Notes: generated by a model not told the origin, from the sequence alone. A stretch of 64,000 nucleotides of DNA from Cordia subcordata (GCA_028554755.1 JAPTOF010000010.1:8654001-8718000); one strand, 5' to 3'; positions 22,486 to 36,502 are shown, counted from the first letter of the stretch. Numbers and translations are program-made.

Positions 22486-25139
22486 ACTCTCCGTATAATT
22501 AAATTCAGAAATTACGATTTTTGAGATATAATGTCCACTATTTGAGCTATCTGTTTACTTGATGGTCCAATCACTAGCTTGCAATAGGAAACAGACATTT
22601 GAGTCGGCCACTTTGACTATCGGATCATGATTTGATTATGGTTACTATCGTCAGCGATGACTGCTAGGCATGGAACAGCAGAATCAGAATCTAATCAGAA
22701 ATTTGTGATTGGTATATATCTGAATAAAAGTTATGGTTAAATTAATATTAAATAAAATAATAAGATTTTCTTTTTCCTAATACAAGAGAGACATTGAGAC
22801 AACGCATGTATAACAATGATTTACAGCAACAAATGCTACTGGTATGAGATATTTTAAACATTATTGAAAAATGAACATATATTATTTAGCAAAATAATAT
22901 AAAATTATGCAAAGAATATTGATTTAGTTGATGAAATTAAGCTCTTTTCTTCTTTATGAAATTATCTAGCTAAATAAATTATATGTAAAAAAGCTCCTTA
23001 AATAAATTCTTTATGAAATTTTTTTTCAAATTTTTGAACTTTTTAAATTTATCTTATAAGGAAAAAAAAAACTCTAAGTACATATGTGACTAGAAAAATA
23101 AATAAATTAAAGATTACTAAAATTTATTTTCTGAAATTACTTTTTTATTACAAAAAATTAATCACTAAAATATCATTACATAGAAGAACTTGTATACTAA
23201 AAAAGTCACTCCAAAAAGAGTTTTAGACCAAAAAATGAAGGGAGAACAAATATTTAAGGGGACCCATAATAATTTTTTGCACAAACTAATATATAAGTTA
23301 TTGAAGCTTCAAGGCCTCGCTGGCCACCTGGTTCAACCCCCAGTAAGGAAGTATGCATGGGTTTTGGCGTCCATTGTGGTCGATATTCCGTATCACTAAA
23401 ACTTTATAGATAAGATGTAACGAATATAATTATTTTAATTTTATAAATATGAATTATAGCATTATAAGATTATAAATAAATATCGATACATGTGAGCTGT
23501 ATGATGGTTTTGGTGTAATAGATTAGGATATATGAAATCTTGGTCAAATTTGCAATTATTGAGGCTGCCTCTATCTGCTTAAAGTCTTGAGAATAAATGC
23601 TCGTTTGACCATGCTTTTTCGATTTAAAACAGGCCAAAGGTTGATTATAATATTCAATTAACGGCAATGAATTCTAAGACTAAAGGTCAGAGACCACAAG
23701 GTCTTTAGTTGACCGTGCTTTTTCTGGGTATTTATAAATAATTATTTTTATTTTGGGTGTTTATAATAAGCACAACTAAGCTGTAATAAGTACTTCTGTA
23801 ACTGTTTACTACAGTGAAAGAAAAATACTTTATTTGGTTTGTTTGTGACATTTTATTTATTTAGTTTTAGAGCTTCAATTAGTAAAGCACCGGGTTAGAG
23901 TATTCTTGACCAAAAGCAATTAATGGGTTGGTCTTATGTTTAAAAGTATTAAACTTTTACCTGTTTTAAGGGTAATATTAAAATTTTGAAATATGTAACC
24001 TTTTTTATGGAAAAAAACCAACTTCGTAAATCTAAAATCATCTTCTCAAAAATGTTATTCCTGAAAACTTCTTACATGGAACTTATGATTTTTAAACTTT
24101 GACTTTTGACCAAATTTAAAAAAATAAATAAACAAAACAAATTAATTTTATCTTTACACTTATAAAATTATTTTTAACTGTCTAAAAATTAAGCCAAATA
24201 AAACCCAAAGTATCATAATATTCAATAAGGTAAAATATATCGGATCTCCTGTGGTCTATTATAACTGCACAAAACCCCTCGGTGGTCCCAAAAGTCTCAT
24301 AACATGTCCCTATGGTGAATAAAAGTTTTACATGCGCCCCCTATTGTCTACACTCCTCTAATGGTATTAAAAATTTACTGCATAAAGACATTAATAACCT
24401 TACATATTCATTTAATTTTTTTTTTTTTGGGGTTAAAACATGTGCATAACTTTTACTTCTTCGTTGCTCGACCCTTCAAGTGGTAAAGTTCAATTCTTTA
24501 TTTCTTTCTTTTTCTTTTTTACTTATACGCTTTCACTCTTTACTCTTTTTGTTATGGCTTTTTGCTCCATTTCTTTTATTTATTTATTTATTTTTGGCTG
24601 ATCAAGATTTTTTTTTTGGATCAATTTGCACTTAAAGACAATATGACAATCTGAGTGTGCATTTAAACTTATACATTCTATTACATGGCTTTCGTCCTAT
24701 TTAATATGATTTCATCCATTGTTTTGGAATTCGTGCCTTTTAATTTTTCAGTCTTGATATAAGTTTTGAGATCTTTTATCTGTTCTTTATTTTTTTATAT
24801 TTTTATGCACTCAACTAAATAGCAAACTTGTAGGACATGCCGCTTAACCAATTACTCATGTATGGATTTTGCAGATATATGTGGCTTGTATTCTGAAAAT
24901 TAATATTTTTATTTTTGTTAATTATTATATACGTGTTTAACAAAAAAACAAAGAAAAAAAATTAAATGAGTGTGTAAGGCTATTAATATTTTTTGTTATA
25001 AATTTTTAATACCGAAAATTAAAATTGTAGGGGGTGCACATAAAATTTTTATTTACCACAAAAACTTATTATTGGACTTTTGATATTATAAAAGAATTTT
25101 GTATATTTATAACATATCACAAAGGAATCTAATATATTT
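22486..25139. other. UGT upstream region, non-coding
   Basis: The upstream region corresponds to two tandem copies in unit 2 (56127-56950 and 56951-58220) and then to 58220-60120. I see no gene. Near 24241-24380 is a dispersed-repeat stretch of CCTGTGGTCTATTATAAC type. T-rich sequence follows at 24415-24620. Confidence 0.65.
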
Positions 25140-27676
25140 TATCTTATTCAATACAGTGCCGTATCTCAGCTGCACGACTATTTTTGAAATATAATTTCAT
25201 CAAGTTTAGAGAACGATTTGATGGCTGTGGGACATGGTATTGAAAACTTTCCCTGTATATGTGTACGGTCGCTGGACCCGTGCCAATGTGCTATTCACAA
25301 GATGTATAAATTTTAAGTTGTCTTAAGTCAATGTTACTTTTTTTAGATTAACATATTTTACATTTTATTATGTCTTATTAATATTTTATATTTATCTTAA
25401 TATAATTAAGTGATATAGAATTATAATTATTAAATTTTGACGTTTTCCTTCTTTTTTTAATTTAAGCATGATTAGTTTTTGCCTGTCTCACTCATCATAG
25501 AAACTATTCTTTGACTTTTTTTCACAACCTTAATCATTGTTTCGTCTGTAGATAAATAGGAGATGTTAGGTCTATGTTTTTGTTTTGGTCAAAGAGATGT
25601 TAAGTCTGTCACAACCCATGCAGTGAACAATGATTTTGACGTTTTCTGCGTTGTCGCGCATGATTTTGCCACCACCTGCAAATAATAAAATTTACTTTTC
25701 GGAACCATTTACATGGCACTGGCAAGCGTCGTGCGATGAACGACAAGGATTGTAAACACTTTGTCTTTTTTGATGCCAACGAAATTATAATCGAAGGCAC
25801 CTAAAATATGCCAGCTGAGCTGCGCTTAATTTTCATCAGTGACTAGAGTAGACCTTGTGTAATGTACGGGAAAAAATAAATACTTTTAATATTTTTATTT
25901 ATTATTAATAATTAATTATATTTTTACCATTTATAATAAAATAACTTAAAAATATATTTGTTAAAATTTAATTGTTGTCAAGTTTTTAATACAAATAATT
26001 TTCTTTACAAAAATGTAATAATTGAATAAAACAAATAATTATCGTTGATTTCACAAAATGTAATATAAGAATTAATGATAAATTAACTATCTGTCATTAG
26101 CAAAACTACAATTTTCTTTTAGGAAAGAAATTATACATAAATATGTTCATCTTTATGTACTAAAGCGATATATTAAATTAAGCTTATCAGATAAGAAAAT
26201 ATGTGTATGAGAGGATAACTTATTAACTTACTTCTCTCTCTTGCATTCTATCCGACAAAAGGTGCAAAAAATTAACCAAACTAACTATACACAAATAAAG
26301 AAAAAAAAATATTGGCATTTTGGAGGTAGGTGGGAGCATGAATACCATTGATCAATTAGTAGTGGATCACTAGTGCTGTGTTTGTTTGGAGCTTATTATA
26401 AGACACTTATCTTATTTGATAACTTACGTGAAAAAGACTGTTTGTTATCAGTTTATTATAAGATATTTTTCATAAGATGTCTTATTTGTAGTTATAAAAA
26501 ATAAGTTGGGTTTAGGGTACTTATATCTTATCTTATATCTTATCAGTTAGAAAATAATTAAATATAAAAATATAAAAATTTAAAATTAAAAAATTAAAAA
26601 TTTTAAAATAAAAATTAAATATTAAATATTAAATATTAAAAAAATTAAAATTAAAAATACAAAAATTTAAAATTTAAAAACTAAATAATTAAAAAATAAA
26701 AAATGTTAAAAATTAAATATTAAAAATTAAAATTTCAAATGTTTTAATTTTTAAAATAAAAATTAATTAATATTTATATTTTATATTTATTATTTAATTA
26801 TAAAATTAAAATATCATGAGTTAAAATTGATAACATTATTATCAAAGTAACTTATAACAGCATTTCAGCTAACAAACCAAACAGTCTTATTATATCAGAC
26901 ACTTATTTCTTATAAGATACTTATCAGATAAGATACTTATCAGATTTCAGATTTCAGATAAGACTGTTCCAAACAGGCTATAAATGGGCTGTATATGAAC
27001 AGCCAGATTAGCGAACACGTGTCCAAAAGTTATGCTTCAAGAATGGACGGGAAATTGCCTCAAATTTGTCTTTTAGCGATTGTTGCTTTTATCTAATGTA
27101 TAATACATATTTTGAGCTACGAAAACAAATGTTACATGCGAGCACATGATAAGGCAATCACAATGTGACAAATAACTAGGCGGAAAATGAACAGCTAATT
27201 TTCTTTTTCTTGTTCTAATGTATACGTACATATGCTAGTTATATTAATGTATCCTACACTGTTAGCATAGCCACGATCATTAAACACTATCATGGTCCTC
27301 TAATTGTGTTCCGGCCTCTTTCTATTGATACTATTGCACAGAGATTTTCATTGCGTAATTCATCGTCCAGCATAATTTTTAGTTAAAAAAGTACGAAATG
27401 GGATTATTATGTACCATGTTTTGCTTTTGAGCTTTGTTGTTTTTTCAATGCATTAGTACTGGGTATGATACTTCATTAACTGGTATTTTTGAATATATTC
27501 TTCAAAGTGCCCGTGTTATTTTTAAAGATTTATCGCTTCTTTCTAAGTTTTATAAAGTGCTTCTGCATACGAGGATCAAGATGGAATAATAATCAACAAC
27601 AATTTTTCGTGAATTTAGGACCAGTTTGAAATTTCTTTTTTTAAGTGAAATAACATTTTTTCCTTAAAAGACATTT
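25140..27676. repeat. Local tandem duplication, first copy
   Basis: It begins near GTGCCGTATCTCAGCTGCAC and ends near CCTTAAAAGACATTTTTG. It matches 27680-29552 in order, apart from the MITE at 26374-26980. A third, partial copy is split in unit 2 at 60105-60397 and 61838-62078. On the minus strand, 25609-25800 has a short conserved frame (GGWWQNHARQRR or, in another frame, GKIMRDNAENVKIIVHCMGC) preceded by a TTTGCAG acceptor-like site. It may be a relic exon, but I do not recognise it. Confidence 0.75.
26374..26980. mobile_element. AT-rich MITE inserted in the first tandem copy
   Basis: Ends TGCTGTGTTTGTTTGG and CCAAACAGGCTA are inverted. The flanks are TAG (26371-26373) and TAA (26981-26983). 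The second tandem copy has GACTAGATGGGTTG at 28868-28880 without the insert. The core is nearly pure A/T, with repeated TTAAAAATTAAA-like words. Its terminal part (AAGACACTTATCTTA) recalls the MITE at 7384-7653. Confidence 0.75.
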
Positions 27677-27679
27677 TTG

Positions 27680-29552
27680 AAATATAATTGACCTTATCCG
27701 ATATAGTGCCGTATCTCAGTTGCACAGCTATTTTTGAAATATAATTTCATCAAGTTGCTAGCAAGGTAGAGAACGATTTGATGGCTGTGGGACATGCTAT
27801 TGAAAACTTTCCCTATATATGTGTACGATCGCTGGACCCGTGCCAATGTGCTATTCACAAGATGTATAGATTTTAAGTCGTCTTAAGTCAATGTTACTTT
27901 TTTTAGATTAACATATTTTACATTTTATTATGTCTTATTAATATTTTATATTTATCTTAATATAATTAAGTGATATAAAATTATAATTATTAAATTTTGA
28001 CGTTTTCCTTCTTTTTTTAATTTAAGCATGATTACTTTTTGCCTGTCGCACTCATCATAGAAACTATTCTTTGACTTTTTTTCACAACCTTAATCATTGA
28101 GTAATTAAGGTTTCGTCTGTAGATAAATAGGAGATGTTAGGTCTGTGTTTTTGTTTTGGTCAAAGAGATGTTAAGTCTGTCACAACCCATGCAGTGAACA
28201 ATGATTTTGACGTTTTCTGCGTTGTCTCGCATGATTTTGCCACCACCTGCAAATAATAAAATTTAATTTGTCTATTTTTCATACACAATAAGCAATAAAA
28301 TTTTACTTTTCGGAACCATTTATATGGCACGGCAAGCTTCGTGCAATGGCCGACAAGGATTATGAACACGTTGTCCTTTTGGATGCTAACGAAATTATAA
28401 TCGAAGGCACCAATAATTGTCAGCTGAGCTGCTCTTAATTTTCATCAATGAAAAGAGTAGATCCCGAGCCATGTACGGGAGAAATAAATATTTTTAATAT
28501 TTTTATTTATTATTAATAGTTAATTATATTTTTATTGTCTATGATAAGATATAAAATGTAATATAAAAATTAATAATAAATTAACTATCAGTCATTAGTG
28601 AAACTACAATTTTCTTTTAGGAAAGAAATTATACATAAATAAGTTCATCTTTATGTACTATAGCAATATATTGAATTAAGCTTATCATATAAGAAAATAG
28701 GTGCATGAGAGGATAACTAAGTAACGTGCTTCTCTCTCGTGCACTTTATCTGACAAAAGCGGCAAAAAATTAACCAAACTAACTATACACAAAAAAAGAA
28801 AAAATATTGGCATTTTAGATATAAGTGGAAGCATGAATATTAGCTATTGATCAATTAGTAGTAAATGACTAGATGGGTTGCAAATGGACGGCCAGATTAG
28901 CAGACACGTGTCCAAAAGTTATGCTTCAAGAATGGAGGGGAAATTGCCTCAAATTTATCTTTTAGTGATTGTTGCTGTCATCTAATGTATAATAGATGTT
29001 TTGAGCTACAAAAGCAAATATTAGATGCAAGCACATGATAAGCCAACTACAATGTGACGAATAACTAGGGGGAAATGAACAGCTTAATTTTCTTTTTTAA
29101 TTTTCTTTTTCTTGTTAAATTTATATGTACACATGCTAGTTATATTACTGTATCCTACACCATTAGTATAGCCACGATCATTAAACACTATCATGGTCCT
29201 CTAATTGTGTTACGGTCTCTTTCTATTGACGTAATTCATCGTCCAGCATAATTTTTAGTTAAAAAAGTACGAAATGGGATTATTATGTACCATGTTTTGC
29301 TTTTGAGCTTTGTTGTTTTTTCGATGCATTATTACTAGGTATGATACTTCATTAACTGGTATTTTTGAATATATTCTTCGAAGTGCCCATGTTGTTTTTA
29401 AAGATTTATCGCTTCTTTCTAAGTTTTATAAAGTGCTTCTGTAGACGAGGATCAAGACGGAATAATAATCAACAACAATGTTTTGCGAATTTAGGTCCAG
29501 TTTGAATTTTTTTTAAGTGAAATAACATTTTTTCCTTAAAAGACATTTTTTC
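27680..29552. repeat. Local tandem duplication, second copy
   Basis: This is parallel to 25140-27676, with small indels. It retains GCTAGCAAGG near 27757, which the first copy lacks but unit 2 (60155) also has. This means the second copy is closer to the ancestral state at that point. The relic exon-like frame recurs at 28160-28369 (minus), with extra bases (28263-28300) in its intron-like part. Confidence 0.75.
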
Positions 29553-29736
29553 GGAATATTAAGCATTTGCTTGGACTTTTAAAAAAAATTTAATTTAATT
29601 TTAATAAAAAATTAATTTATTAAAAATATTTTTTTTTAAATATAAAAATACTTTGAGCAAAAACTTATCCAAATGAGCCCTTTTAGACTCATGGATTGGA
29701 GTGACTTCTTTGTTGAGCGGCTTATTACCACTCGAG

Positions 29737-30454
29737 TAGGGCTGTGCATTTATAGGCAAAATTTGATCTCTAATTTGAAAATTTGGGAATGAAAAAATTA
29801 TTTTTGGGAAATTGAAAAAAAAATATTGGGGATGGAAAAAAATTTTGGGAGAATGGGTTGGGGATCGGAACAATTTTTTTTTTTTTTCGGAGAAAACCCG
29901 AAACCCAAATTTTTTTACCATTTTTTAAAATATATATATCATATGTTTGTTGGATTGAGTTTTTTATTTATGGTTTGAATTTTTGGGTTATGATTGACTG
30001 ATTATGAGACATGAATGTACTGTTGAATTGTGCTTTTGTTTATGTTTTATGAATTATGGTTCCCTAGTTATGTATTATATTATATATTCGAGTTTGAATT
30101 ACATTATATATTTTTATTTATATTTTGAAGTCTAGATTTATAATTATTTTGTTGATGAGTAATGATTATTTTTATCTGTTCAGTAGGGCATGCTAGTACT
30201 TACTACTTAATAGTAGAATTAACTGATAGTTGAGATTTATGTTAGTAGTAGAATTAGTTTTAAACCTTTCTTAAAATAATTTGAGAATTCTCCAATTCCC
30301 GATACTTTTACCCCATTCCCCATTCCCCATTTCCCCAAACGCATTTCCACTTAGTGAATTGGAATTAGGAACAGAACAAAGTCCCTTCTCCAAAAATTAT
30401 TTTGGGAAAAAAATTTGGCTAATTGGGGCAAAAAATCCCCAATAAACATCCCTA
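29737..30454. mobile_element. Non-autonomous hAT element with 8-bp target duplication
   Basis: CACTCGAG is duplicated exactly at 29729-29736 and 30455-30462. The ends TAGGGCTGTGCATTTAT and AATAAACATCCCTA are imperfect inverted repeats with a TAGGG start, typical of hAT. Subterminal stretches are rich in GGGGA/TCCCC words (29825-29870, 30295-30450). At 718 bases it has no transposase. The 106-residue open frame at its left side is only a by-product. Confidence 0.88.
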
Positions 30455-30462
30455 CACTCGAG

Positions 30463-33400
30463 CACTTTTGGCAAGTACTTCTACTTGAACATGGAGCGCC
30501 AATGTTTTATTGGAGCGCGGATAGATTTGCTCGGGATGTTTATTGTTAAACATGTGCAATCAAATAGCTACTGGTTGTGAATACGCAAATATTACTATAC
30601 ACCCCCACACTATATACCACCCTTGCAAATTGTACTATACACGTAACTCACTGTACACCGAAGGAGCATGGTGTACCTCCTCCGGCCTGTAAAGCACGCT
30701 CCAAATAAAAAAATAAAAATAAAAATCGTAGTGAACGAAATCAGCGGCAGCAGAGTTGGACTTTGGAGCACCATGGGCCAAAACCATGAGAACCAAACGC
30801 TAACTGAGATCGAGCTGAATTAAAAACAAATATCTTCTCATTGCTTTGGATGTGAACACTAAAGTTAATCAATAAGAACCTAATGCTAACTTGTGAAATA
30901 TAGTGTAGGGATTTGATTTGGTGCGATGCGCAGGTGTTGGAATCAGAGAGAAACCATGGAGCAATGTTAAGGGCCGTGAGAGCATTCATTACTAGAAATT
31001 GGAGGATTTGAAATGGAAGTTTTGAGACGGAAATTTTCGGTCTCAATTTGGAACGGATATGAGACAAATTTTTCGTCTCAAATTGAGACGGAAAATTTGG
31101 ACCAAAATTTTTAATAAGTTAATACAATTTGAGATGAAATTTGAGACGAAAAATTTTGTCTCAATTAGAGACGGAATTTTCGATTTTAAAATTTGAGGCA
31201 AGAGTTTTTTGACGGAAAATTTTCGTCTCAAATCCATTTTCAGACTGAATTTTTTTAAGTTTAACAAAATTTTTTGTAGTAATTTTGTGTTAAAATTGGT
31301 GAGAAACTTTGCAATACCATAGCTAATGCTTTATTGAATAAAATAATACAAATAAAGTGTTTGATATTTTGGCTAAATTAAGCTTATTGTCCCTTTTTTA
31401 ATTTTTTTTGAATTTTAAATTTTCAAGGTGCGAAATTGCATTTCACAGAGTGTGAATATATCATTCACAAATTGTAAATATATCTTAAAGAGTTGTAAAT
31501 AATTAGTTTATCATTGTGAATATATAATATAAGACTTTTAAACATATAATATAGAAGTGGTGAATAACTAAATTTGAACAGTTAAAAGTTTTAAATATAA
31601 AGGGTTAAAATTATAAATGTATAATATTAAAATTGTGAATAAATAGTAATAAGATTGTGAATAAGCACTGTTATGGCTTTTTTTTTTTTTTCTTTTGGTT
31701 TTCTAAGTATGTGAAGTGACTACTGGTTGGTGAGGTACTGACTACTGATTTTTAGGTGTATGGTATCCAAGCTGAGCTTGAACAGAAAATGATTGTGAGG
31801 GCAGAAAAGTCAAGAAGGTGTAAGAAAAGAAACAGCAAAAGCCAACTGAAAAAGACAGAGAGAACAAAGTGGAATTGAGAAATAGAAAGCCAAAATACAA
31901 TAATGTAGGTAATGGTCAATTTGCAATTTCCCCTTTCCCTCAATTCAAATACTAAAGTCAGTTAAGGGAATATTATATAAAAGTCTTTAATATTTACATT
32001 TTCCTAAATTAAAATTTTCATTTAAAAAAGTTCAAATTAGTCTTCAAAATAATATATTAAATTAGTCTTTATTATTTGAAAACATTCAAATTAATTCTTA
32101 ATATTTCATAAAATATTTGATCTTTTCTAAATATGAAATTAAATAGCAACTTTGAGGATTTTGTTTGAAATTAACCCTTATGGCCTATTTGGTATGATAG
32201 AATCATTTGAAAAAGATTGAGAATTTAAAGTAGAAAAGAATTCAAAGCAGAATAGCTATGGAATATTTTTTCTTTTTCTTGTGTATGGTTAAAAAAATAA
32301 AATAAAATAAAAAAACTAGAATGGAGATTATCTTATTCGATATATTTGATAAAATTATTTAAAAAAAAACTAAAATAGAATAAAAATCAATTTAATTAAC
32401 CAAAATACACTTGTTCTTTAATTTGGCATAAATAGACTTATACATGACAATTATTTTATATAATATTAACATAAACTAAAATACTCTTTGTCTTTTGATC
32501 AACGAAAAAAACATAGCATCATTTTTTGTTCAATCATTTTTCATTTTTATCTTTTAAAGATTATTTTATAACTTCTGACTTTTAAAAAAAATTAAAAATT
32601 TTGACTTCTAAAAATATTAAAATTGAGTTTCTTTTTAATAATTTTTTTTGTTTAAAAAATTGAATTTAAGTTCTCATTAAAAACTAAAATTTTTTTTCAA
32701 AAATATTTTCTTAATAAAAAGATCAGTCCAAACAAACCCTAAGAGAGTGTTTGGTAATAGCATTTTACATAGCGTTTAGCGTTTTGACTTTATCAAAATG
32801 TTATTTTGATATTTATCTCTGTTCAATAAAATAACTTTTTAGATTAGCATTTAGTGTTTTAGATAGCTTGTTTTAAACGTTATAGGTTTTAATGTTTCAG
32901 AATAAGAAAATAGCGTTTGAAATTTTTTTCTCCATTCTATTACTAAGTTATTAGTCATAAGGACAAAACTTATCAAATGAGATTAAATGTTATTTGCTAT
33001 CTGAAACCAAATGTGGATAAAAGTTTATCTATTAATTTCTATTTATCTCAAGTTTTCTAATAATGCAAAAAAAAAAAAAAAAGGCAACAAACAAGAATAA
33101 ACTATATTGTTAACACCCTTATATCAAATTTTTAGCTTGCCACATCAAATTTTGCTTGATTTTATTTATTTTAGCTACAATATAATTAAATTAATTATAA
33201 AGTTTTATGAGGGACCAAATCAAAATTATATATTATTATTATTATTATTATTATTATTAGTAGTAGTAGTAGTAGTAGTAATAGTAGTAGTAGTTTAGCA
33301 TCACTAGTAATATTAAAATTATAAATATATTATCATATTTCAATTATAATAATAGTAGAAATAATAAAAATTATATAATTATATAATAACAATAATGACA

Positions 33401-34383
33401 TTAATGAGCTAATTCTAATGTCCTTTTATGTCATTTTGTAATTTGTCTATTAGTTGAACAGCAAGTTTTACTAAACAATCTTTTAAACAGCTAGTTGAAC
33501 AACTATTAGCTAATATCGAAAATATAAATAGCTATTAGCTACCCAAATAATTATCCACTACTTAAATAGCTAATGTTGCTGAACAAACCCAGTGTATCGC
33601 TACAGATTGGTTAATTAGCCAAAAAAAGAAAAATGTTACAAATTGATGGCAAATGCTACTCATTGTGTTGGTGCAGAAGTCACATCTTTGTCTCTTCAGA
33701 ATGTCATAATTAGTGGTTGGAGCAAGAGAATTACTGCCTCGAATCAAGGGTTTATTTGAGAAAATGACTAAATAATAATACTGCTACAGATAGCGATAAA
33801 GAGGGAGTTGCCCGTGGCTGGGGGGGCCTTTCAGATATAATTCAATGCTGCCAAAACATGCATTAAAGAAATGAGTTATAATTTTTTATTTTTCACTTTT
33901 ATGTTTTTAGAATGGAATTTTAAACTATAAAAATTAACTTAATTCTCCAAAATGAAAAGCAAACCAGATCAGTAAATCCCGTTAATTCAATGTCATGATC
34001 TATTGTCATTCATGTGAAAGCCATCTCTGAGTTTATTTTTCTCAACATGGTCGGCTAAGCAAAATAATTGATTTCGAAAATGATTTCGCTGTCTTCTTCT
34101 TAATTCCCACGTTGAGATGTCCAGCTTTGCGTTTTGATTAAACGTGCAGACCACAATTTGATGAACCTAGTCCTGTAATACTCGAACAAATAAAAGAGAG
34201 AGGATTTGTCTACTTGAACCACAATAATTCATTTGTGGCTTTTAGGAAGGAAGAGTTAATTTGTCATTGGGTATTTGTCTCATATTAATAGTTAAGATAA
34301 CTTTAACTAAGACTTGAATGATTGAAATATCTTCTCATATCAATATAAGAAAAATGCTGATATGAGAGGATCCCGATCCGTTT
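30463..34383. other. Intergenic spacer, unique to the window
   Basis: No gene is supported. At 30988-31283 is an inverted-repeat patch rich in GAGACGGAAATTTTCG, with ends TTACTAGAAATT and TTTTTGTAGTAA, resembling a decayed CACTA-type or fold-back element. The stretch 32175-32750 contains MITE-like ends but no clear pair. A trinucleotide microsatellite is at 33229-33294. Confidence 0.5.
33229..33294. repeat. Compound trinucleotide microsatellite (ATT)n-(AGT)n
   Basis: About ten ATT units run directly into about twelve AGT units, with one imperfect unit (AAT). The valine-rich open frame across it is an artefact of the repeat. Confidence 0.95.
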
Positions 34384-34391
34384 GCTTATTC

Positions 34392-35666
34392 TAGGGCTGA
34401 GCATGGGACGAGATGGTTCGGAATTTTAATCAATCCTTGTCCCATCCCAAAGTATTGGGATATGCATTTTTACCATCCCATTCCCATCCCAATATATTTG
34501 TATCTCGTTCCAAATGTTTTAGAGAATTTGGGATGGGACGGTTCGGGTTTCGGGATGAAATTCTATTTTCAGAATAAATAATAGTGAAATAACAAATTCA
34601 GTTTTAAAAATTATTATTCATGCAAATTAGAAAATTCTGGACTTCACATTGCAACAATTAGAAATAGTAAATAACAATCATAAATAATAATGTCAACCGA
34701 GAGATGGAAACTAGAGATAAACAACTTAATAACCTGGATTCTTATAACCTATCTATATTTGCTTATATAGCGTCATTAGATTTTTGAGGTTTATATTATA
34801 ATTTTAGAATTCTATATCAAACTTTCTTTAAAATATTAATTTTAATTTGGAATTCAAATATCATTTTCTCTAATTGTAATGGAGATATTTAAATTAAAAT
34901 TCTTTTATGGATCTCAAGTTCAAAGATATATTAGAATAAATGAAAACTCACTGCTAATTCTTTTTTTTAAAAAAAAAAGAGAGAGGAAAAATGTATTAAC
35001 ATTATATATGTTAAATAGATAGATAAAGATTTTTTTTTTTGTTTCTCTTTATTTGATTCATGATTTGATTAATATTTTTATTTTTTCTAAGCATGGATGT
35101 TAATGACATTTTTCTCCCGATACATCATCATTTGCAAGTGAATAGAATTGATTTTTAATTTTATACCCTTTGTTACATTTACTTGTGTGGCAACAATAAA
35201 GTTTTAAGGTTTAATTTTATATAAATTACACATACTAATTAAAGTGAAAGATAAAAGATGTTTAATGTGTAAAAAGTTAGAGAGGTAGGGTTAGAAATAT
35301 AAAAGGGGTTTTAAAATAATATATATAATTTTATATTATAATATATATTATAATAATAATTATTATTGTAGTAATAATTAATTATAATAATAATTATATA
35401 TTTTAAATAATATATATCATATATATTCATGTATATATTATTATATAATTATGTATTTTTTCAGTGTGGGATGGGATTTACAGGATGGGAAGGGATGGTT
35501 CACGTTTTAGGATGGGATAAAGGGTCTATCCTTATCTTGTCCCAAGATTTAAAATTTGGAATGATATGAGGCAAAATATTCAAAAAATAATCGGGATATT
35601 TCCATACAGGGTAATCAGTATGGGATTTAGTCTAGTACAAATATCTCGCATTTCATGTTCAGCCTA
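34392..35666. mobile_element. Non-autonomous hAT element with GGGATGGGA subterminal repeats
   Basis: Ends TAGGGCTGAGCATGGGACG and CATGTTCAGCCTA form inverted repeats. The flanks GCTTATTC (34384-34391) and GTTTATTC (35667-35674) are an 8-bp duplication with one mismatch. Words of the type GGGATGGGA or TCCCATCCC crowd the first 170 and last 200 bases (for example 34530-34555, 35465-35530). The AT-rich centre has no transposase. Length is 1275 bases. Confidence 0.85.
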
Positions 35667-35807
35667 GTTTATTCCTTTGAATTTTTTTTCTTTTTTTTTT
35701 TCCAGTAAATCTTTTAGCACTTGGGAACCAGCTTAAAATAATTATATTGTAACAAATTACATGCATTTAATTATTTCATGGAGAAATTGGTTGAGACAAA
35801 GAAAAGC

Positions 35808-36022
35808 ATTATATCCCCTTCAATTTATTTGCTAGTTGCACTTACAAGTGTTGAAAGAGCATTTTTTTATAAATATTTATGAAGAACTTTTGCTAATTGC
35901 AATTAAATGTGAGATGGATTAAAAATGATAGTTTAGTGACTATAATTGAAAATGATATATTAATTTTTATAGTATTAAAAATAAAGTGATTATACAACTT
36001 TTTCAAATATAAGACCTTATTG
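35808..36022 (+). pseudogene. hAT transposase C-terminal (dimerisation) relic
   Basis: Translation in mixed frames gives LLVALTSVERAF, followed by VRWIKNDSLVTIIENDIL and then LYNFFKYKTLLR. These correspond in order to the plant hAT dimerisation region, normally LP.A.ASVERAFSAM, then W..D.LVTYIEKDIF, then F..MK.RR. It contains a stop and frame changes and no upstream catalytic domain. It lies just outside the right end of the hAT element at 34392-35666 but is not part of it. Confidence 0.6.
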
Positions 36023-36502
36023 AGATAATTGTACTATTTATATTTGACAAAAAAAATTCAAGTTTTTATATGTTTCTCTTATATTGATCCTAGAAAAAAT
36101 TCTAACTCTTTCTCGTAACGTGCTTTTCTCTATAATTTGAATAAGTGAAGAGGAAAAAACTTTTCTAGCTATAATTTTGACTTTTTCTTCACTCATATAT
36201 GAACAACTACCTATTACTATTACTACTATTGTGGTACTACTATCTCCGTTTAAAGAGGAGTTCAAATAGTTAAAATTATTTTTCCTAAAAAAATAATAAT
36301 TTGGGCTCAAATTTCATTAGAAGTTGGAAATTGAGTTGCAAATAGGGTAAAATGTATGTAGCTTTGTGTGTGTATATATAATGATGCATCACTACAGTAT
36401 AACATTTCTCTATCAATATAAAAAGAATCATTTTTTTGGCTATTATTTATTTATAGTTCTCATCCATAAATGGATAGTACCCAAAAATGACAATATTGTA
36501 AT

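Larger units (their letters stand above)
1..25860. repeat. Segmental duplication, unit 1
   Basis: Most of this stretch aligns in the same order and orientation with 41131-62080. Matching anchors are 1-200 with 41131-41350, 1602-5580 with 44761-49080, 9110-13450 with 49135-52500, 18605-22485 with 52620-56126, and 22560-25420 with 56200-60395. Identity, read by eye, varies from about 85 percent to nearly perfect around the UGT gene. Differences are mostly single-element insertions and one 3.5-kb loss in the other unit. The left boundary is not seen because the window begins inside the duplication. Confidence 0.9.

Noticed and set aside
29601..29921. 106-codon lysine/phenylalanine-rich frame
   Set aside because: It crosses the end of a hAT element and consists of A/T-run translation; no domain.
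33107..33298. Valine/leucine-rich small protein
   Set aside because: It results from the ATT/AGT microsatellite.
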